From Actinomycetes bacterium (GTDB taxonomy: Bacteria > Actinomycetota > Actinomycetes > Mycobacteriales > Mycobacteriaceae), in contig JAEYMI010000103.1 in NCBI GenBank assembly GCA_023461275.1, forward strand, positions 44,621-108,620: a DNA stretch of 64,000 bases, in the 5' to 3' direction. Positions 50,736 to 61,111 of the stretch are shown piece by piece; position 1 is the first letter of the stretch, and the number at the start of each line of letters is the position of its first letter. A program made the position numbers and the translations under genes. The notes beneath the pieces are model-generated. The model made no database searches. It saw only the letters and a program-made list of their open reading frames with translations, and was not told the DNA's origin.

Positions 50736-51059
50736 ATGGCCAACATGCTGAACGTCGATACCGTTGCCGGTCAGTCGTCGGCGAAATCGGTCGACGAGAT
50801 CGTCAACCAGATGCGCGAGGTGATCAAGCGCATCCAGGAGACCGCCCACACCGGCAAGGCCAGCTGGGACGGCAGCGCCGCCGGCGCGTTCGTCAACGTG
50901 CACAACGAGTGGGATGGGATCGCCACCAAGCTCAACACCGCGCTCGGTGAGATCGCCAACAGCCTGGGCGTTTCGATGAAGTCCTACGACAGCCACGACG
51001 CGGAGCTCGCGGGCGTCATCAACCAGACCATGGGTTCGGGCGGACTGCTCAACCTCTGA
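50736..51059 (+). CDS. WXG100 protein, EsxB-like
   Basis: 107 residues from ATG 50736 (AAGGAG upstream). The WXG motif is W44-D45-G46 in the turn, and Y84-x-x-x-D88 is the C-terminal export signal. This side of an Esx pair usually carries the signal, as CFP-10 does. The partner gene follows after 50 bp. Confidence 0.88.
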   Translation: MANMLNVDTVAGQSSAKSVDEIVNQMREVIKRIQETAHTGKASWDGSAAGAFVNVHNEWDGIATKLNTALGEIANSLGVSMKSYDSHDAELAGVINQTMGSGGLLNL

Positions 51060-51109
51060 CGTCCGATCACCCATCCACCATTCACCCAACTTCTTCTTTA
51101 GGAGCAACC

Positions 51110-51415
51110 ATGACCGACGGCAATGGCGTCATCAACTACAACTTCGCCGGCCTCGACACCTTGTCCGGCGACCTCAACGGTCAGTTCAAGCAGCTGTCCG
51201 AGCTCGCTGAGCAGCTCAAGGCTCAGGTCAACACCCTCGGCGCCACGTGGCGCGAGAGCGAGGGTGCGCACGCCTACCAGGTCGCGCAGGCCAAGTTCGA
51301 CACCGCATTCGAGGAAGCGCGCGAGCAGCTGCACGGCCTCGGCCGGGGCGTCGGACACGCCGCGGAGCGCATGCAGCAGGCAGACCGCCAGGTCTCCAAC
51401 GGTTTTCGCGTCTGA
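51110..51415 (+). CDS. WXG100-family protein, EsxA-like
   Basis: 101 residues. Two helices flank TWRES at the turn; W47 is present but the glycine of WXG is Glu49. It starts MTDGNGVINYNFAGLD and ends RQVSNGFRV. It is the probable dimer partner of the EsxB-like protein. A terminator-like hairpin follows. Confidence 0.85.
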   Translation: MTDGNGVINYNFAGLDTLSGDLNGQFKQLSELAEQLKAQVNTLGATWRESEGAHAYQVAQAKFDTAFEEAREQLHGLGRGVGHAAERMQQADRQVSNGFRV

Positions 51416-51444
51416 CCCGACGACCGTTTCGCTGATCGACCGTC

Positions 51445-51483
51445 GAAGGCCCCTTTCGCACCACTGTCGCGGGATGGGCCTTC
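51445..51483 (+). terminator. Hairpin after the ESX island
   Basis: GAAGGCCC (51445-51452) and GGGCCTTC (51476-51483) are perfect inverted repeats around 23 nt. It is placed just after the last Esx gene and before the CDF transporter. No T-tract. Confidence 0.55.
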
Positions 51484-51564
51484 GTCGTGTCGTGGCATGT
51501 TTCGCCGTGTCGGAGCACGGGTCGCAATCGGGCAATCGGGATAGAGTTCTCACCGAAATACGCA

Positions 51565-51588
51565 CACACAGACACACAGACACACAGA
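51565..51588 (+). repeat. 8-bp tandem repeat before the CDF transporter
   Basis: CACACAGA occurs three times in tandem at 51565-51588, 12 bp before the TTG start and next to its GGAGAG ribosome binding site. Slippage here would change promoter or leader spacing. Confidence 0.9.
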
Positions 51589-51600
51589 TGGAGAGAGCTG

Positions 51601-52542
51601 TTGTCGGCTGAAGGTTCCAAGCGGGCGATCGTCGCGGCATTGCTGGCCAATGCCGGTATCGCGCTTGCCAAGTTCGTCGGCTTCCTGATCACCGGATCGT
51701 CGTCGATGCTCGCCGAGGCGGTGCACTCGGTGGCCGACACCTCCAACCAGGGGTTGCTGCTGCTCGGACAGAACCGGGCTGGGCGAGCCGCAGACCGCCT
51801 GCATCCCTTCGGCTACGGGCGTTCCCGATACTTCTACTCGTTCGTCGTCGCGCTCGTCCTGTTCACGCTCGGCTCGCTGTTCGCGATCTACGAGGGCGTC
51901 GAGAAGATCCGCCACTCACATGACCACGGCCTCGAATCTCCGATCGTCGCCGTGGTGATCCTGGTGATCGCGATCTGCCTTGAGGGCTACAGCTTCCGAA
52001 CCGCCTACAAAGAGTCCAAGCCGCTCAAGGGTGGCGCCTCCTGGTGGCGGTTCATCCGCAACGCACGCACGCCGGAGTTGCCGGTTGTGCTGCTCGAGGA
52101 CACCGGCGCGCTCATCGGTCTGGTCCTGGCGCTCGGTGGTGTCGGACTCACCATGATCACCGGCGATGCCGTCTGGGACGGTGTCGGCACGGTGTGTATC
52201 GGCGTGCTGCTCGGCATCATCGCGGTGATTCTGATCGTCGAGATGAAGAGTCTGCTGATCGGCGAGGGCGCCACCGACGAGGAGGAACGCGCGCTGCTCA
52301 CGGCCCTGGAATCCGACGGCGTGGACCGCGTCATCCACATGAAGACCCAGTACCTGGGACCCGACGAAATGCTCGTCGCCGCCAAGATCGCCATCCCGGC
52401 CGGCACCGACGTCGAATCGGTCGCCGCGGCCATCGACGCCGCCGAGGCGCGGGTGCGTTCGGCGGTACCACAGGCCCGGGTCATCTACCTCGAACCCGAT
52501 ATCGACCGTGGGGTCGCGACCGAAACGCCGTCACAGCCCTAG
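51601..52542 (+). CDS. Cation diffusion facilitator transporter
   Basis: 313 residues from TTG 51601 (GGAGAGAG just upstream); the frame extends further back but without a ribosome binding site. Six hydrophobic segments. The metal motif HSVAD (42-46) and the loop RLHPFGYGRSRYFYSF are typical of CDF proteins, which export Zn or other divalent metals. The C-terminal cytoplasmic domain (VDRVIHMKTQYLGPDEMLVA) is complete. Metal unknown. Confidence 0.88.
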   Translation: MSAEGSKRAIVAALLANAGIALAKFVGFLITGSSSMLAEAVHSVADTSNQGLLLLGQNRAGRAADRLHPFGYGRSRYFYSFVVALVLFTLGSLFAIYEGVEKIRHSHDHGLESPIVAVVILVIAICLEGYSFRTAYKESKPLKGGASWWRFIRNARTPELPVVLLEDTGALIGLVLALGGVGLTMITGDAVWDGVGTVCIGVLLGIIAVILIVEMKSLLIGEGATDEEERALLTALESDGVDRVIHMKTQYLGPDEMLVAAKIAIPAGTDVESVAAAIDAAEARVRSAVPQARVIYLEPDIDRGVATETPSQP

Positions 52543-52635
52543 AGCGTCCGATAGCGTGAGAATTCGCGTCACCAACATCGTCCGCACGGCCGGCACCTCC
52601 ACTGCATTCGGCCGAGATTTCCGGGGAGTTCGCCG

Positions 52636-54141
52636 ATGGCCAATCCATTGACCCGCACCAAGTCCGTCGAGCAATCGATGGCCGACACCGACGAACCGGG
52701 TCACGGTCTGCGCAAGAACCTCGGGGCGTGGGATCTCATCGTCTTCGGTGTCTCGGTGGTCATCGGTGCCGGTATCTTCACCATCACCGCGTCGACGGCG
52801 GGAAACAAAGCGGGACCGGCGATTTCGGTGGCGTTCGTGATGGCCGCGATCGCGTGTGCGCTGGCCGCGCTGTGTTATGCGGAGTTCGCGTCGACGGTCC
52901 CGGTCGCCGGATCGGCCTACACCTTCGGCTACGCCACGTTCGGCGAGTTCCTGGCGTGGATCCTCGGGTGGGATCTGATCCTGGAGTTCGCGGTCGGTGC
53001 GTCGGTGGTGGCCAAGGGCTGGTCGAGTTATCTGGGCAGCGTCTTCGGATTCGCCGGTGGGACTGTCGAAGTCGGCCCGCTGAAGGTCGATTGGGGAGCG
53101 GTTCTGATCGTCGCGGCCGTCACGACATTGCTCGTTCTCGGCACCAAATTGTCGTCGCGGGTCAGTGCGGTCATCACCGCGATCAAGGTCGCTGTCGTCC
53201 TGATGGTGATCGTGGTCGGCTTCTTCTACGTCAAGTCGGCGAACTACACCCCCTTCGTTCCACCGGCCGAACACGCTGCGGGAGAGGGGCGTTCGGTTGA
53301 TTCGACGCTGTTCTCGCTCATCACCGGCGGCGGCGACAGTTCCTACGGCTGGTACGGCGTGCTGGCGGCTGCGTCCATCGTGTTCTTCGCGTTCATCGGG
53401 TTCGACGTGGTCGCGACCACCGCTGAGGAGACCCGCAACCCACGCAAGGACGTTCCGCGCGGCATTCTCGGCTCGTTGGCGATCGTCACCGTCCTCTACG
53501 TGCTGGTGACGATCGTGGTCACGGGCATGGTCAACTACAAGCAGTTGGCCACCGGTCCCGACGGCAAGGCCAAGAACCTTGCCGATGCCTTCGCGCTGAA
53601 CGGCGTCACCTGGGCAGAGAAGATCATCGCGATCGGTGCCCTGGCCGGCCTGACCACGGTGGTCATGGTGCTGATGCTGGGTCAGTCGCGGGTGCTGTTC
53701 GCGATGTGCCGCGACGGACTGCTGCCGCGATCGATGTCGAAGACCAGTGAGCGTTTCGGTACGCCGGCGCGGCTGACGATTCTCATCGGTGTCGTCGTGG
53801 CGATCGTCGCCGGTTTCTTCCCGATCGACAAGCTCGAGGAAATGGTCAACGTCGGAACGCTTTTCGCGTTCGTGGTGGTTGCCGGCGGCGTGATGGTGTT
53901 GCGTCGCAGCCGCCCCGACCTCACGCGTGGCTTCACCGTGCCCGGTGGACCGGTCATTCCGGTGCTGGCCATCATCGCCTGCGTCTGGCTGATGCTGAAT
54001 CTCTCGGCGCTCACCTGGATTCGGTTCATCGTCTGGATGGTGATCGGCGTGGCGATCTACTTCCTCTACGGCCAGCGGCACTCGATGGTCGGCAAGCGCG
54101 AACGCGGCGAGGTTCCCGACCCGGTTGCGGCCGACTCCTGA
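52636..54141 (+). CDS. APC-superfamily amino-acid permease, CAT type
   Basis: 501 residues with about twelve hydrophobic segments. Helix 1 carries SVVIGAGIFTITAS, and FAFIGFDVVATTAEETRNPR is the CAT/APC motif. Likely a cationic or broad amino-acid importer. It lies between the CDF gene and ahcY in the same direction; no operon evidence beyond spacing. Confidence 0.87.
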   Translation: MANPLTRTKSVEQSMADTDEPGHGLRKNLGAWDLIVFGVSVVIGAGIFTITASTAGNKAGPAISVAFVMAAIACALAALCYAEFASTVPVAGSAYTFGYATFGEFLAWILGWDLILEFAVGASVVAKGWSSYLGSVFGFAGGTVEVGPLKVDWGAVLIVAAVTTLLVLGTKLSSRVSAVITAIKVAVVLMVIVVGFFYVKSANYTPFVPPAEHAAGEGRSVDSTLFSLITGGGDSSYGWYGVLAAASIVFFAFIGFDVVATTAEETRNPRKDVPRGILGSLAIVTVLYVLVTIVVTGMVNYKQLATGPDGKAKNLADAFALNGVTWAEKIIAIGALAGLTTVVMVLMLGQSRVLFAMCRDGLLPRSMSKTSERFGTPARLTILIGVVVAIVAGFFPIDKLEEMVNVGTLFAFVVVAGGVMVLRRSRPDLTRGFTVPGGPVIPVLAIIACVWLMLNLSALTWIRFIVWMVIGVAIYFLYGQRHSMVGKRERGEVPDPVAADS

Positions 54142-54242
54142 TCCACCTCGAAAGACGACGGTAGGGTCGGTTAGCCTGGTCGTACATGACCGACCCAACC
54201 GTGTCCGGTTCGGGTCGACCGACGACGATCGAGGGGAAATCT

Positions 54243-55715
<1,473 letters not shown>

Positions 55716-56219
55716 TCAGGTACCGATGTCCGGGTGTGAACCCGGGCAGAAGTACCACGCGCCGCCTTCGCGGACGAAGCTCTCGGCGTTGGTCGTCGAC
55801 GACGAGCGATGCGTACCCGATTCGAGGTGGGTGACCACCTGCGATCGGGCGAAGTCGCCGGTCACCGCGACCGCGCTGAGGTCTTCGAGGACCAGATCGT
55901 CCGTGCCTTCCGGCGGCGATGTCACCTGCTCCCGAACCGTCGAGCACACCGATACCCGGATCCGTGTGAGGTCGCGTGAGTTGAAGGCGTCGATGAAGCT
56001 CTGCATCGAGGAGCGGATGCCGGCGAGATCGGATGGGGTTCTCGACGCCGGAGGTGCGGGAGGCAGTTGCGCAGCGGTCGCCGGCTGATCGGCAGCAGTC
56101 GCCTCGGTTGTCGTCATCCCGTCGGAGGTCGATCGCAGCGTCAGCATGGAAATCGCGGTCAGCCCGACCACGAGGATGACCGAGGCGATCAGGATCGCCT
56201 GCGGTGGCGGACGGGTCAT
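55716..56219 (-). CDS. Membrane-anchored protein with NTF2-like domain
   Basis: 167 residues from ATG 56219 (GGAAGGAG upstream). A single hydrophobic helix spans residues 8-28 and no lipobox is present, so the protein is probably anchored with its domain outside. Residues 70-160 (LAGIRSSMQSFIDAFNSRDL ... GAWYFCPG) look like the SnoaL/NTF2-like domains common in mycobacterial secreted proteins. Function unknown. It follows tmk by 14 bp on the same strand. Confidence 0.7.
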   Translation of the reverse strand: MTRPPPQAILIASVILVVGLTAISMLTLRSTSDGMTTTEATAADQPATAAQLPPAPPASRTPSDLAGIRSSMQSFIDAFNSRDLTRIRVSVCSTVREQVTSPPEGTDDLVLEDLSAVAVTGDFARSQVVTHLESGTHRSSSTTNAESFVREGGAWYFCPGSHPDIGT

Positions 56220-56233
56220 CGATCTCCTTCCGG

Positions 56234-56902
56234 TTATGTATTCGGCGGCTGCAGCAATGGTTCGTTGGCCGCGGCCGAGTCGAGATCGGTGACCGCGGTC
56301 CACGGTGACAGCCAATTCTGTTGCGCCAGTTGCCGATACACCGAGTCGACGCGATGCTGCAGATCGTGGTCTCGCTCGTAGTGATCCTGTGGTCGTGTCT
56401 CGTCGGCGGCCGCGCGTCCCGCCGCCCGGCTCATCGCGACCTCGGCCGCGACGCCGAGCAGCAGATGCCGGTCGGGGACGGGCAGACCGAAGCGCTCGAA
56501 CTCGAGGTCGCGCACCCAGCTCACCACCTCGCCGTCGGCGGACTGGGAGAGTCGGGCCGCGCTGTAGGCGGCGTTGGATGCGACGTAGCGGTCGAGGATC
56601 ACCAGGTCGTGTTCGGCGACCGCAGATCGGATCTCGTCGGCCGCGGCGCGGCGATCAAGGGCGAACAGCAGTGCCATCGCGTACACGCTGTCCCGCAGAT
56701 CGCCATGTTGGCCGTGCAATGCCTCCGATGCGAGATCGGCGGCGATCGATTCCCCGTACCGCGGGAAGGTCATCGTCGCGACCGACGCGCCGGCCTCACG
56801 CCATCGTCCGACCAGGCCGCTGACCAGGGTGTTCTTGCCGGCGCCATCGAGGCCTTCGACGGCGATGAGTGCTCCCACGTCCGCGATCGTATCGGTGGGC
56901 AC
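56234..56902 (-). CDS. tmk: Thymidylate kinase
   Basis: 222 residues. P-loop GLDGAGKNT (17-25), FPRYGESIAADLASEALHG, the DR(Y) motif in LDRYVASNAAYSAARL. It phosphorylates dTMP. GTG 56902 lacks a strong ribosome binding site; a GTG at 56878 (giving MGALIAVEG) matches mycobacterial Tmk better and may be the true start. It is divergent from mtrA with a 72-bp gap that must hold both promoters. Confidence 0.93.
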   Translation of the reverse strand: MPTDTIADVGALIAVEGLDGAGKNTLVSGLVGRWREAGASVATMTFPRYGESIAADLASEALHGQHGDLRDSVYAMALLFALDRRAAADEIRSAVAEHDLVILDRYVASNAAYSAARLSQSADGEVVSWVRDLEFERFGLPVPDRHLLLGVAAEVAMSRAAGRAAADETRPQDHYERDHDLQHRVDSVYRQLAQQNWLSPWTAVTDLDSAAANEPLLQPPNT

Positions 56903-56974
56903 TCGTGATCGGTGGATGTGCTGGTCGGCGCGTCATCACCGAAGTTCGCTCGCCGCAGTGTCACCATTGACGAC

Positions 56975-57652
56975 ATGAAACCTCGCATCCTTGTCGTCGA
57001 TGACGACGCCGCGCTCGCCGAGATGCTGACCATCGTGTTGCGGGGCGAGGGATTCGAACCGTTCGTCGTCGGCGATGGCACCCAGGCGCTGACGGCGGTT
57101 CGTGAGATCCGGCCCGATCTGGTTCTGCTCGACCTGATGCTGCCCGGCATGAACGGCATCGACGTGTGCCGGGTGCTGCGCGCCGACTCGGGCGTGCCGA
57201 TCGTGATGCTCACCGCCAAGTCCGACACCGTCGACATCGTCCTCGGTCTCGAATCCGGTGCCGACGACTACATGGTCAAACCGTTCAAACCCAAGGAACT
57301 CGTCGCCCGCGTCCGTGCGCGGCTACGTCGCACCGACGACGAGCCCGCTGAGCTGCTGTCCATCGGCCCGGTGGAGATCGATGTGCCGGCCCACAAGGTC
57401 ACCCGCGACGGGGTGCCGATCTCGTTGACCCCGCTGGAGTTCGACCTACTGGTGGCGCTCGCGCGCAAACCGCGACAGGTGTTCACCCGCGACGTCCTGC
57501 TCGAGCAGGTCTGGGGATACCGTCACCCGGCAGACACTAGACTCGTCAACGTGCATGTTCAGCGTTTGCGCGCCAAGGTCGAGACCGACCCGGAGAATCC
57601 CGAGGTCGTCCTGACGGTGAGGGGGGTCGGCTACAAGGCCGGCCCGCCGTGA
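56975..57652 (+). CDS. mtrA: Response regulator MtrA
   Basis: 225 residues from ATG 56975. Receiver: acidic pair DD at 9-10, phosphoacceptor Asp53 in LLDLMLPG, Lys102 in YMVKPFKP. The OmpR-type winged helix ends GVGYKAGPP. MtrA controls cell division, cell-wall enzymes and replication-linked genes in Mycobacteriales. mtrB starts inside the stop (GTGA), and lpqB follows. Confidence 0.96.
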   Translation: MKPRILVVDDDAALAEMLTIVLRGEGFEPFVVGDGTQALTAVREIRPDLVLLDLMLPGMNGIDVCRVLRADSGVPIVMLTAKSDTVDIVLGLESGADDYMVKPFKPKELVARVRARLRRTDDEPAELLSIGPVEIDVPAHKVTRDGVPISLTPLEFDLLVALARKPRQVFTRDVLLEQVWGYRHPADTRLVNVHVQRLRAKVETDPENPEVVLTVRGVGYKAGPP

Positions 57653-59334
57653 TCGGTCGCCCCCGCCGCGTCAACAGCACCTTCGGACGTCTCACCCGGG
57701 CAGCGGGCAGGATCGGTCGCGCCTTCGGGCATATCTGGCGACGATCACTGCAGCTCCGTGTGGTGGCGTCGACGTTGGTGCTGTCGATCATCGTGCTCGC
57801 CATTCTGGGTTTCGTGCTGATCAGCCAGATCACCGATCGTCTTCTCGACGCCAAGCTCAGCGCCGCCACCGAAGAGGTCGAGCGGGCCAGGGTGGCCGTG
57901 GAACGTGACCTGACCAGCTCCGACACCAACGCGTCGATCCAGGATCGGCTGCGGCTCACGCGGTCGCTGCTCACTGATCGCGACGTCGACTCCGGCCCCA
58001 ACGCGGGCACCGTCGGCACCTTCGACACGGTGCTGCTCGTGCGGCGCACCGACGACGAGGGTGAGGACTTCGGTGCTGGACCGACGTCGGAGATTCCGCG
58101 AAACCTGCGCGACATGGTGGCCGGCGGTCAGGTCGCCTATCAATACACCACGGTGGCCAACAGTGCCGGCGGACAGGTTCCCGCGCTGGTCATCGGCACG
58201 CCGACCAACTCCGCGGTGTCCGGGCTCGAGCTCTATCTGGTGTTTCCGCTGACGAGTGAACAGAACACCGTTGATCTGGTGCGCGGCACCCTGCTGACCG
58301 GTGGTCTGGTGTTGCTGGGGCTCCTCGCCGCGATCGCCTGGCTGGTCTCGCGGCAGGTGGTCATCCCGGTCCGTTCGGCGTCGCGGATCGCGGTGCGCTT
58401 CGCCGACGGGCGACTCAACGAACGCATGCCCGTCCGCGGTGAGGACGACATGGCGCGGCTGGCGATGTCGTTCAACGACATGGCCGAGAGCCTGTCCAAG
58501 CAGATCACCCACCTCGAGGAGTTCGGCGGACTTCAGCGGCAGTTCACCTCCGACGTCAGTCACGAGCTGCGCACACCGCTGACCACGGTGCGCATGGCCA
58601 GCGACGTCCTCTATGAGGGCCGCGACGAACTCGATCCGGTTCGCAAGCGATCGGTCGAGCTGCTGGACAAGGAACTCGACCGGTTCGAGACCTTGCTCAA
58701 CGAGCTGCTCGAGATCTCGCGCCACGACGCCGGCATGGCCGAATTGGCGTCGGAACGGATGGATATGGCCATCCCGATCGATGGCGCGCTCGCGACGGTG
58801 AACCACCTCGCGGAGGACACCGGCACCGAGCTGATCCTCGATCTACCGACCGAACCGGTGATCGCCGAGATCGACCCGCGTCGCGTCGAGCGCATTCTGC
58901 GCAACCTGTTGGCCAACGCGATCGACCACGGTGAACGCAAGCCGGTGGTGCTGACCATGCGTTCGGATGGTGAAGCGGTGGCGATCACCGTGCGCGACAA
59001 CGGGATCGGGCTTCGTCCCGGCGAGGAGAAGCTGGTCTTCAATCGGTTCTGGCGATCAGACCCGTCACGATTCCGTAGATCAGGTGGCACCGGGCTCGGG
59101 CTGGCGATCAGCATCGAGGACGCCCGCCTTCACCAGGGACGCCTCGAGGCGTGGGGTGAACCGGGCAGCGGGGCGAACTTCCGGCTGACGCTGCCGCTGG
59201 TGCGCGGGCACAAGGTGCTCGGCAGTCCGCTGCCGCTCAAACCCGTTGGCGGCGGCCCCAAGACGAAACCGTCGACGAGCAGGACGTCGACCAGGTCCAC
59301 CACGGTGGCGCCCGGCGAATCGGGGTCGGCGTGA
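57649..59334 (+). CDS. mtrB: Sensor histidine kinase MtrB
   Basis: 561 residues, GTG start. Two membrane helices flank an extracellular domain (about 35-55 and 205-225). HAMP follows (VRSASRIAVRFADGRLNERM), then the H-box with His305 in VSHELRTPL, N-box LLANAIDHG and GGTGLGLAI. A Pro/Lys/Ser tail ends the protein. It phosphorylates MtrA. It overlaps both neighbours by 4 nt. Confidence 0.96.
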   Translation: MIGRPRRVNSTFGRLTRAAGRIGRAFGHIWRRSLQLRVVASTLVLSIIVLAILGFVLISQITDRLLDAKLSAATEEVERARVAVERDLTSSDTNASIQDRLRLTRSLLTDRDVDSGPNAGTVGTFDTVLLVRRTDDEGEDFGAGPTSEIPRNLRDMVAGGQVAYQYTTVANSAGGQVPALVIGTPTNSAVSGLELYLVFPLTSEQNTVDLVRGTLLTGGLVLLGLLAAIAWLVSRQVVIPVRSASRIAVRFADGRLNERMPVRGEDDMARLAMSFNDMAESLSKQITHLEEFGGLQRQFTSDVSHELRTPLTTVRMASDVLYEGRDELDPVRKRSVELLDKELDRFETLLNELLEISRHDAGMAELASERMDMAIPIDGALATVNHLAEDTGTELILDLPTEPVIAEIDPRRVERILRNLLANAIDHGERKPVVLTMRSDGEAVAITVRDNGIGLRPGEEKLVFNRFWRSDPSRFRRSGGTGLGLAISIEDARLHQGRLEAWGEPGSGANFRLTLPLVRGHKVLGSPLPLKPVGGGPKTKPSTSRTSTRSTTVAPGESGSA

Positions 59335-61091
59335 TGGGGGAGCGGGTGATCAGGGCGCGGGGTGTCTGCGCCGCACTGAGCATCATTCTGGTGCTCACCG
59401 GTGTCCTCGCCGGATGCGGTTCGATTCCGAATAGTTCGTCACCGCAACCGATCACGTCGTTCAACCGGCAGGGACCGATGAATCCGGTGCCGGTGCCCAG
59501 TGCCGACATGGACCCTGAGGCGCTGGTGCGTGCCTTCCTCAAGGCGACGTCGGATCCACAGCAGGCGCATCGCGCCGCCCGGAATTTCCTCACCCCGACC
59601 TCGGCTCAGCAGTGGGACGACCGAGGCGACATGGTGATCCTCGACGAGATCAACATCTTCGTCGATCAGCGCTCCGCCGACGCAGTGCGCCTACGGCTGA
59701 TCGGTGACAACGCCGGAACGCTGAAGTCCAACGGACAGCTGTTGCCCGCGACCGGTCGGGTGGAGGCCACGTTGACCCTGACACGGGTCGGCAATCAGTG
59801 GCGCATCGATGGTCCGCTGCCCAACGGGACGATGATCGACCGCAACCGGTTCGACGCCGCCTACAACGCCGAACTGCTCTACTTCACCGACCGCACCCGC
59901 CAACGGCTCATCCCGGATCCGCGGTGGTTGTACTCAGGGTCCGACGCGGGCGCGACGTCGCTGATCGAGCACCTCGTCAGCGGTCCGGCCGAGGACCTGA
60001 AAGACGCTGTTGACAGCGCGGTGCCCAATGGTGCCCAGCTGCGCGGCGCGGTGACCGCGGTGTCCGGGGGCGGCGTCCAGGTGGACCTGACCAACGTCGG
60101 CTCGCCGCCGATCCGTGATCGGACGGTGCTGGCCGCGCAGATCGTGTGGACGCTCGCCGTGGCCAACATCGGCGGTCCGTATGTGATCAACGCCGACGGT
60201 TCTCCGCTGGTGCAGGAGCGATCGTCGGGTTGGCAGACCACCGACGTGCGCGGTTTCGACCCGAACGCCACACCGGTCACCGACGTGGGACTCAACGTGA
60301 TCCGCGACGGTGCGCTGCTGCGGGTGACCAACACCGCCACGGTGCCGGTCGGTGGGCCGCTCGGGACCGGTCGCACGCTGCGCTCGGCGGCGATTTCTCC
60401 CGACGGCAAGCGGGTCGCTTCGGTGCAGGCCGGCACCGCACCCGGTGCGCCCGGCTCGCTGAGCATCGGCGATTACGGCGGTGCGCCGGCCTCCCTGGTG
60501 ACCGGGATGTCGATCATGCGGCCGTCGTTCGCGGCCGACGAGAACACGGTCTGGACGGTGCTGGACGGCAACCCCATTCAGTGGAACCGTGCCGCCGATG
60601 GCTCCAGCGAGCGCGTCGCACCGGCCGATGCCTCGGCGGTCGCGACGGTCGCCCGTGGTCCGATCACCGAGCTGCAGATCGCGCCCGACGGGGTACGGGC
60701 GGCGATGATCGTCGGCGGGCAGGTGGTGTTCGCGGTGGTCACCAGCAACGACGAAGGGCGTCTCTCGCTGAGCAACCCCAGGATCGCCGCCTACAACATC
60801 GGCAACCAGGCGGTCTCGCTGGACTGGGCATCGCCGACGACGCTGATGATCGCCCGCAGCGCCACCGACTCGCCGGTGGTGCAGTTGTCGATCAATGGCA
60901 CACCGGCCGTCGGGTTGCTCAGCGGCAACCTCTCGCCACCGGTCCGCGCGATCGTCGCCGACCAGACCACGGTGTACGCCGCCGACACCCGCGGCGTGCT
61001 GCGTCTGGGCTCCACGAACGGACAACCCGACCAGTACTGGACCGAGGTCGAGCAGGCGATGGAACCCGGCGAGATCCCGGTCCTGCCCTGA
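59331..61091 (+). CDS. lpqB: Lipoprotein LpqB
   Basis: 586 residues; GTG 59331 overlaps the mtrB stop by 4 nt, and ATG 59334 is one codon later. Lipobox LAGC with lipidated Cys29. Residues 40-330 hold the LpqB N-terminal and GerMN domains (LVRAFLKATSDPQQAHRAAR); residues 340-586 form the propeller-like C-terminal domain (AAISPDGKRVASVQ). It modulates MtrAB signalling on the outer membrane leaflet. mtrA-mtrB-lpqB is a conserved operon. Confidence 0.95.
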   Translation: MMGERVIRARGVCAALSIILVLTGVLAGCGSIPNSSSPQPITSFNRQGPMNPVPVPSADMDPEALVRAFLKATSDPQQAHRAARNFLTPTSAQQWDDRGDMVILDEINIFVDQRSADAVRLRLIGDNAGTLKSNGQLLPATGRVEATLTLTRVGNQWRIDGPLPNGTMIDRNRFDAAYNAELLYFTDRTRQRLIPDPRWLYSGSDAGATSLIEHLVSGPAEDLKDAVDSAVPNGAQLRGAVTAVSGGGVQVDLTNVGSPPIRDRTVLAAQIVWTLAVANIGGPYVINADGSPLVQERSSGWQTTDVRGFDPNATPVTDVGLNVIRDGALLRVTNTATVPVGGPLGTGRTLRSAAISPDGKRVASVQAGTAPGAPGSLSIGDYGGAPASLVTGMSIMRPSFAADENTVWTVLDGNPIQWNRAADGSSERVAPADASAVATVARGPITELQIAPDGVRAAMIVGGQVVFAVVTSNDEGRLSLSNPRIAAYNIGNQAVSLDWASPTTLMIARSATDSPVVQLSINGTPAVGLLSGNLSPPVRAIVADQTTVYAADTRGVLRLGSTNGQPDQYWTEVEQAMEPGEIPVLP

Positions 61092-61111
61092 TCGTCGTGC
61101 GGGTCTGATCC

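Noticed and set aside
54142..54242. SAH riboswitch upstream of ahcY
   Set aside because: The gap is short and shows no recognisable conserved helix pattern of SAH riboswitches.
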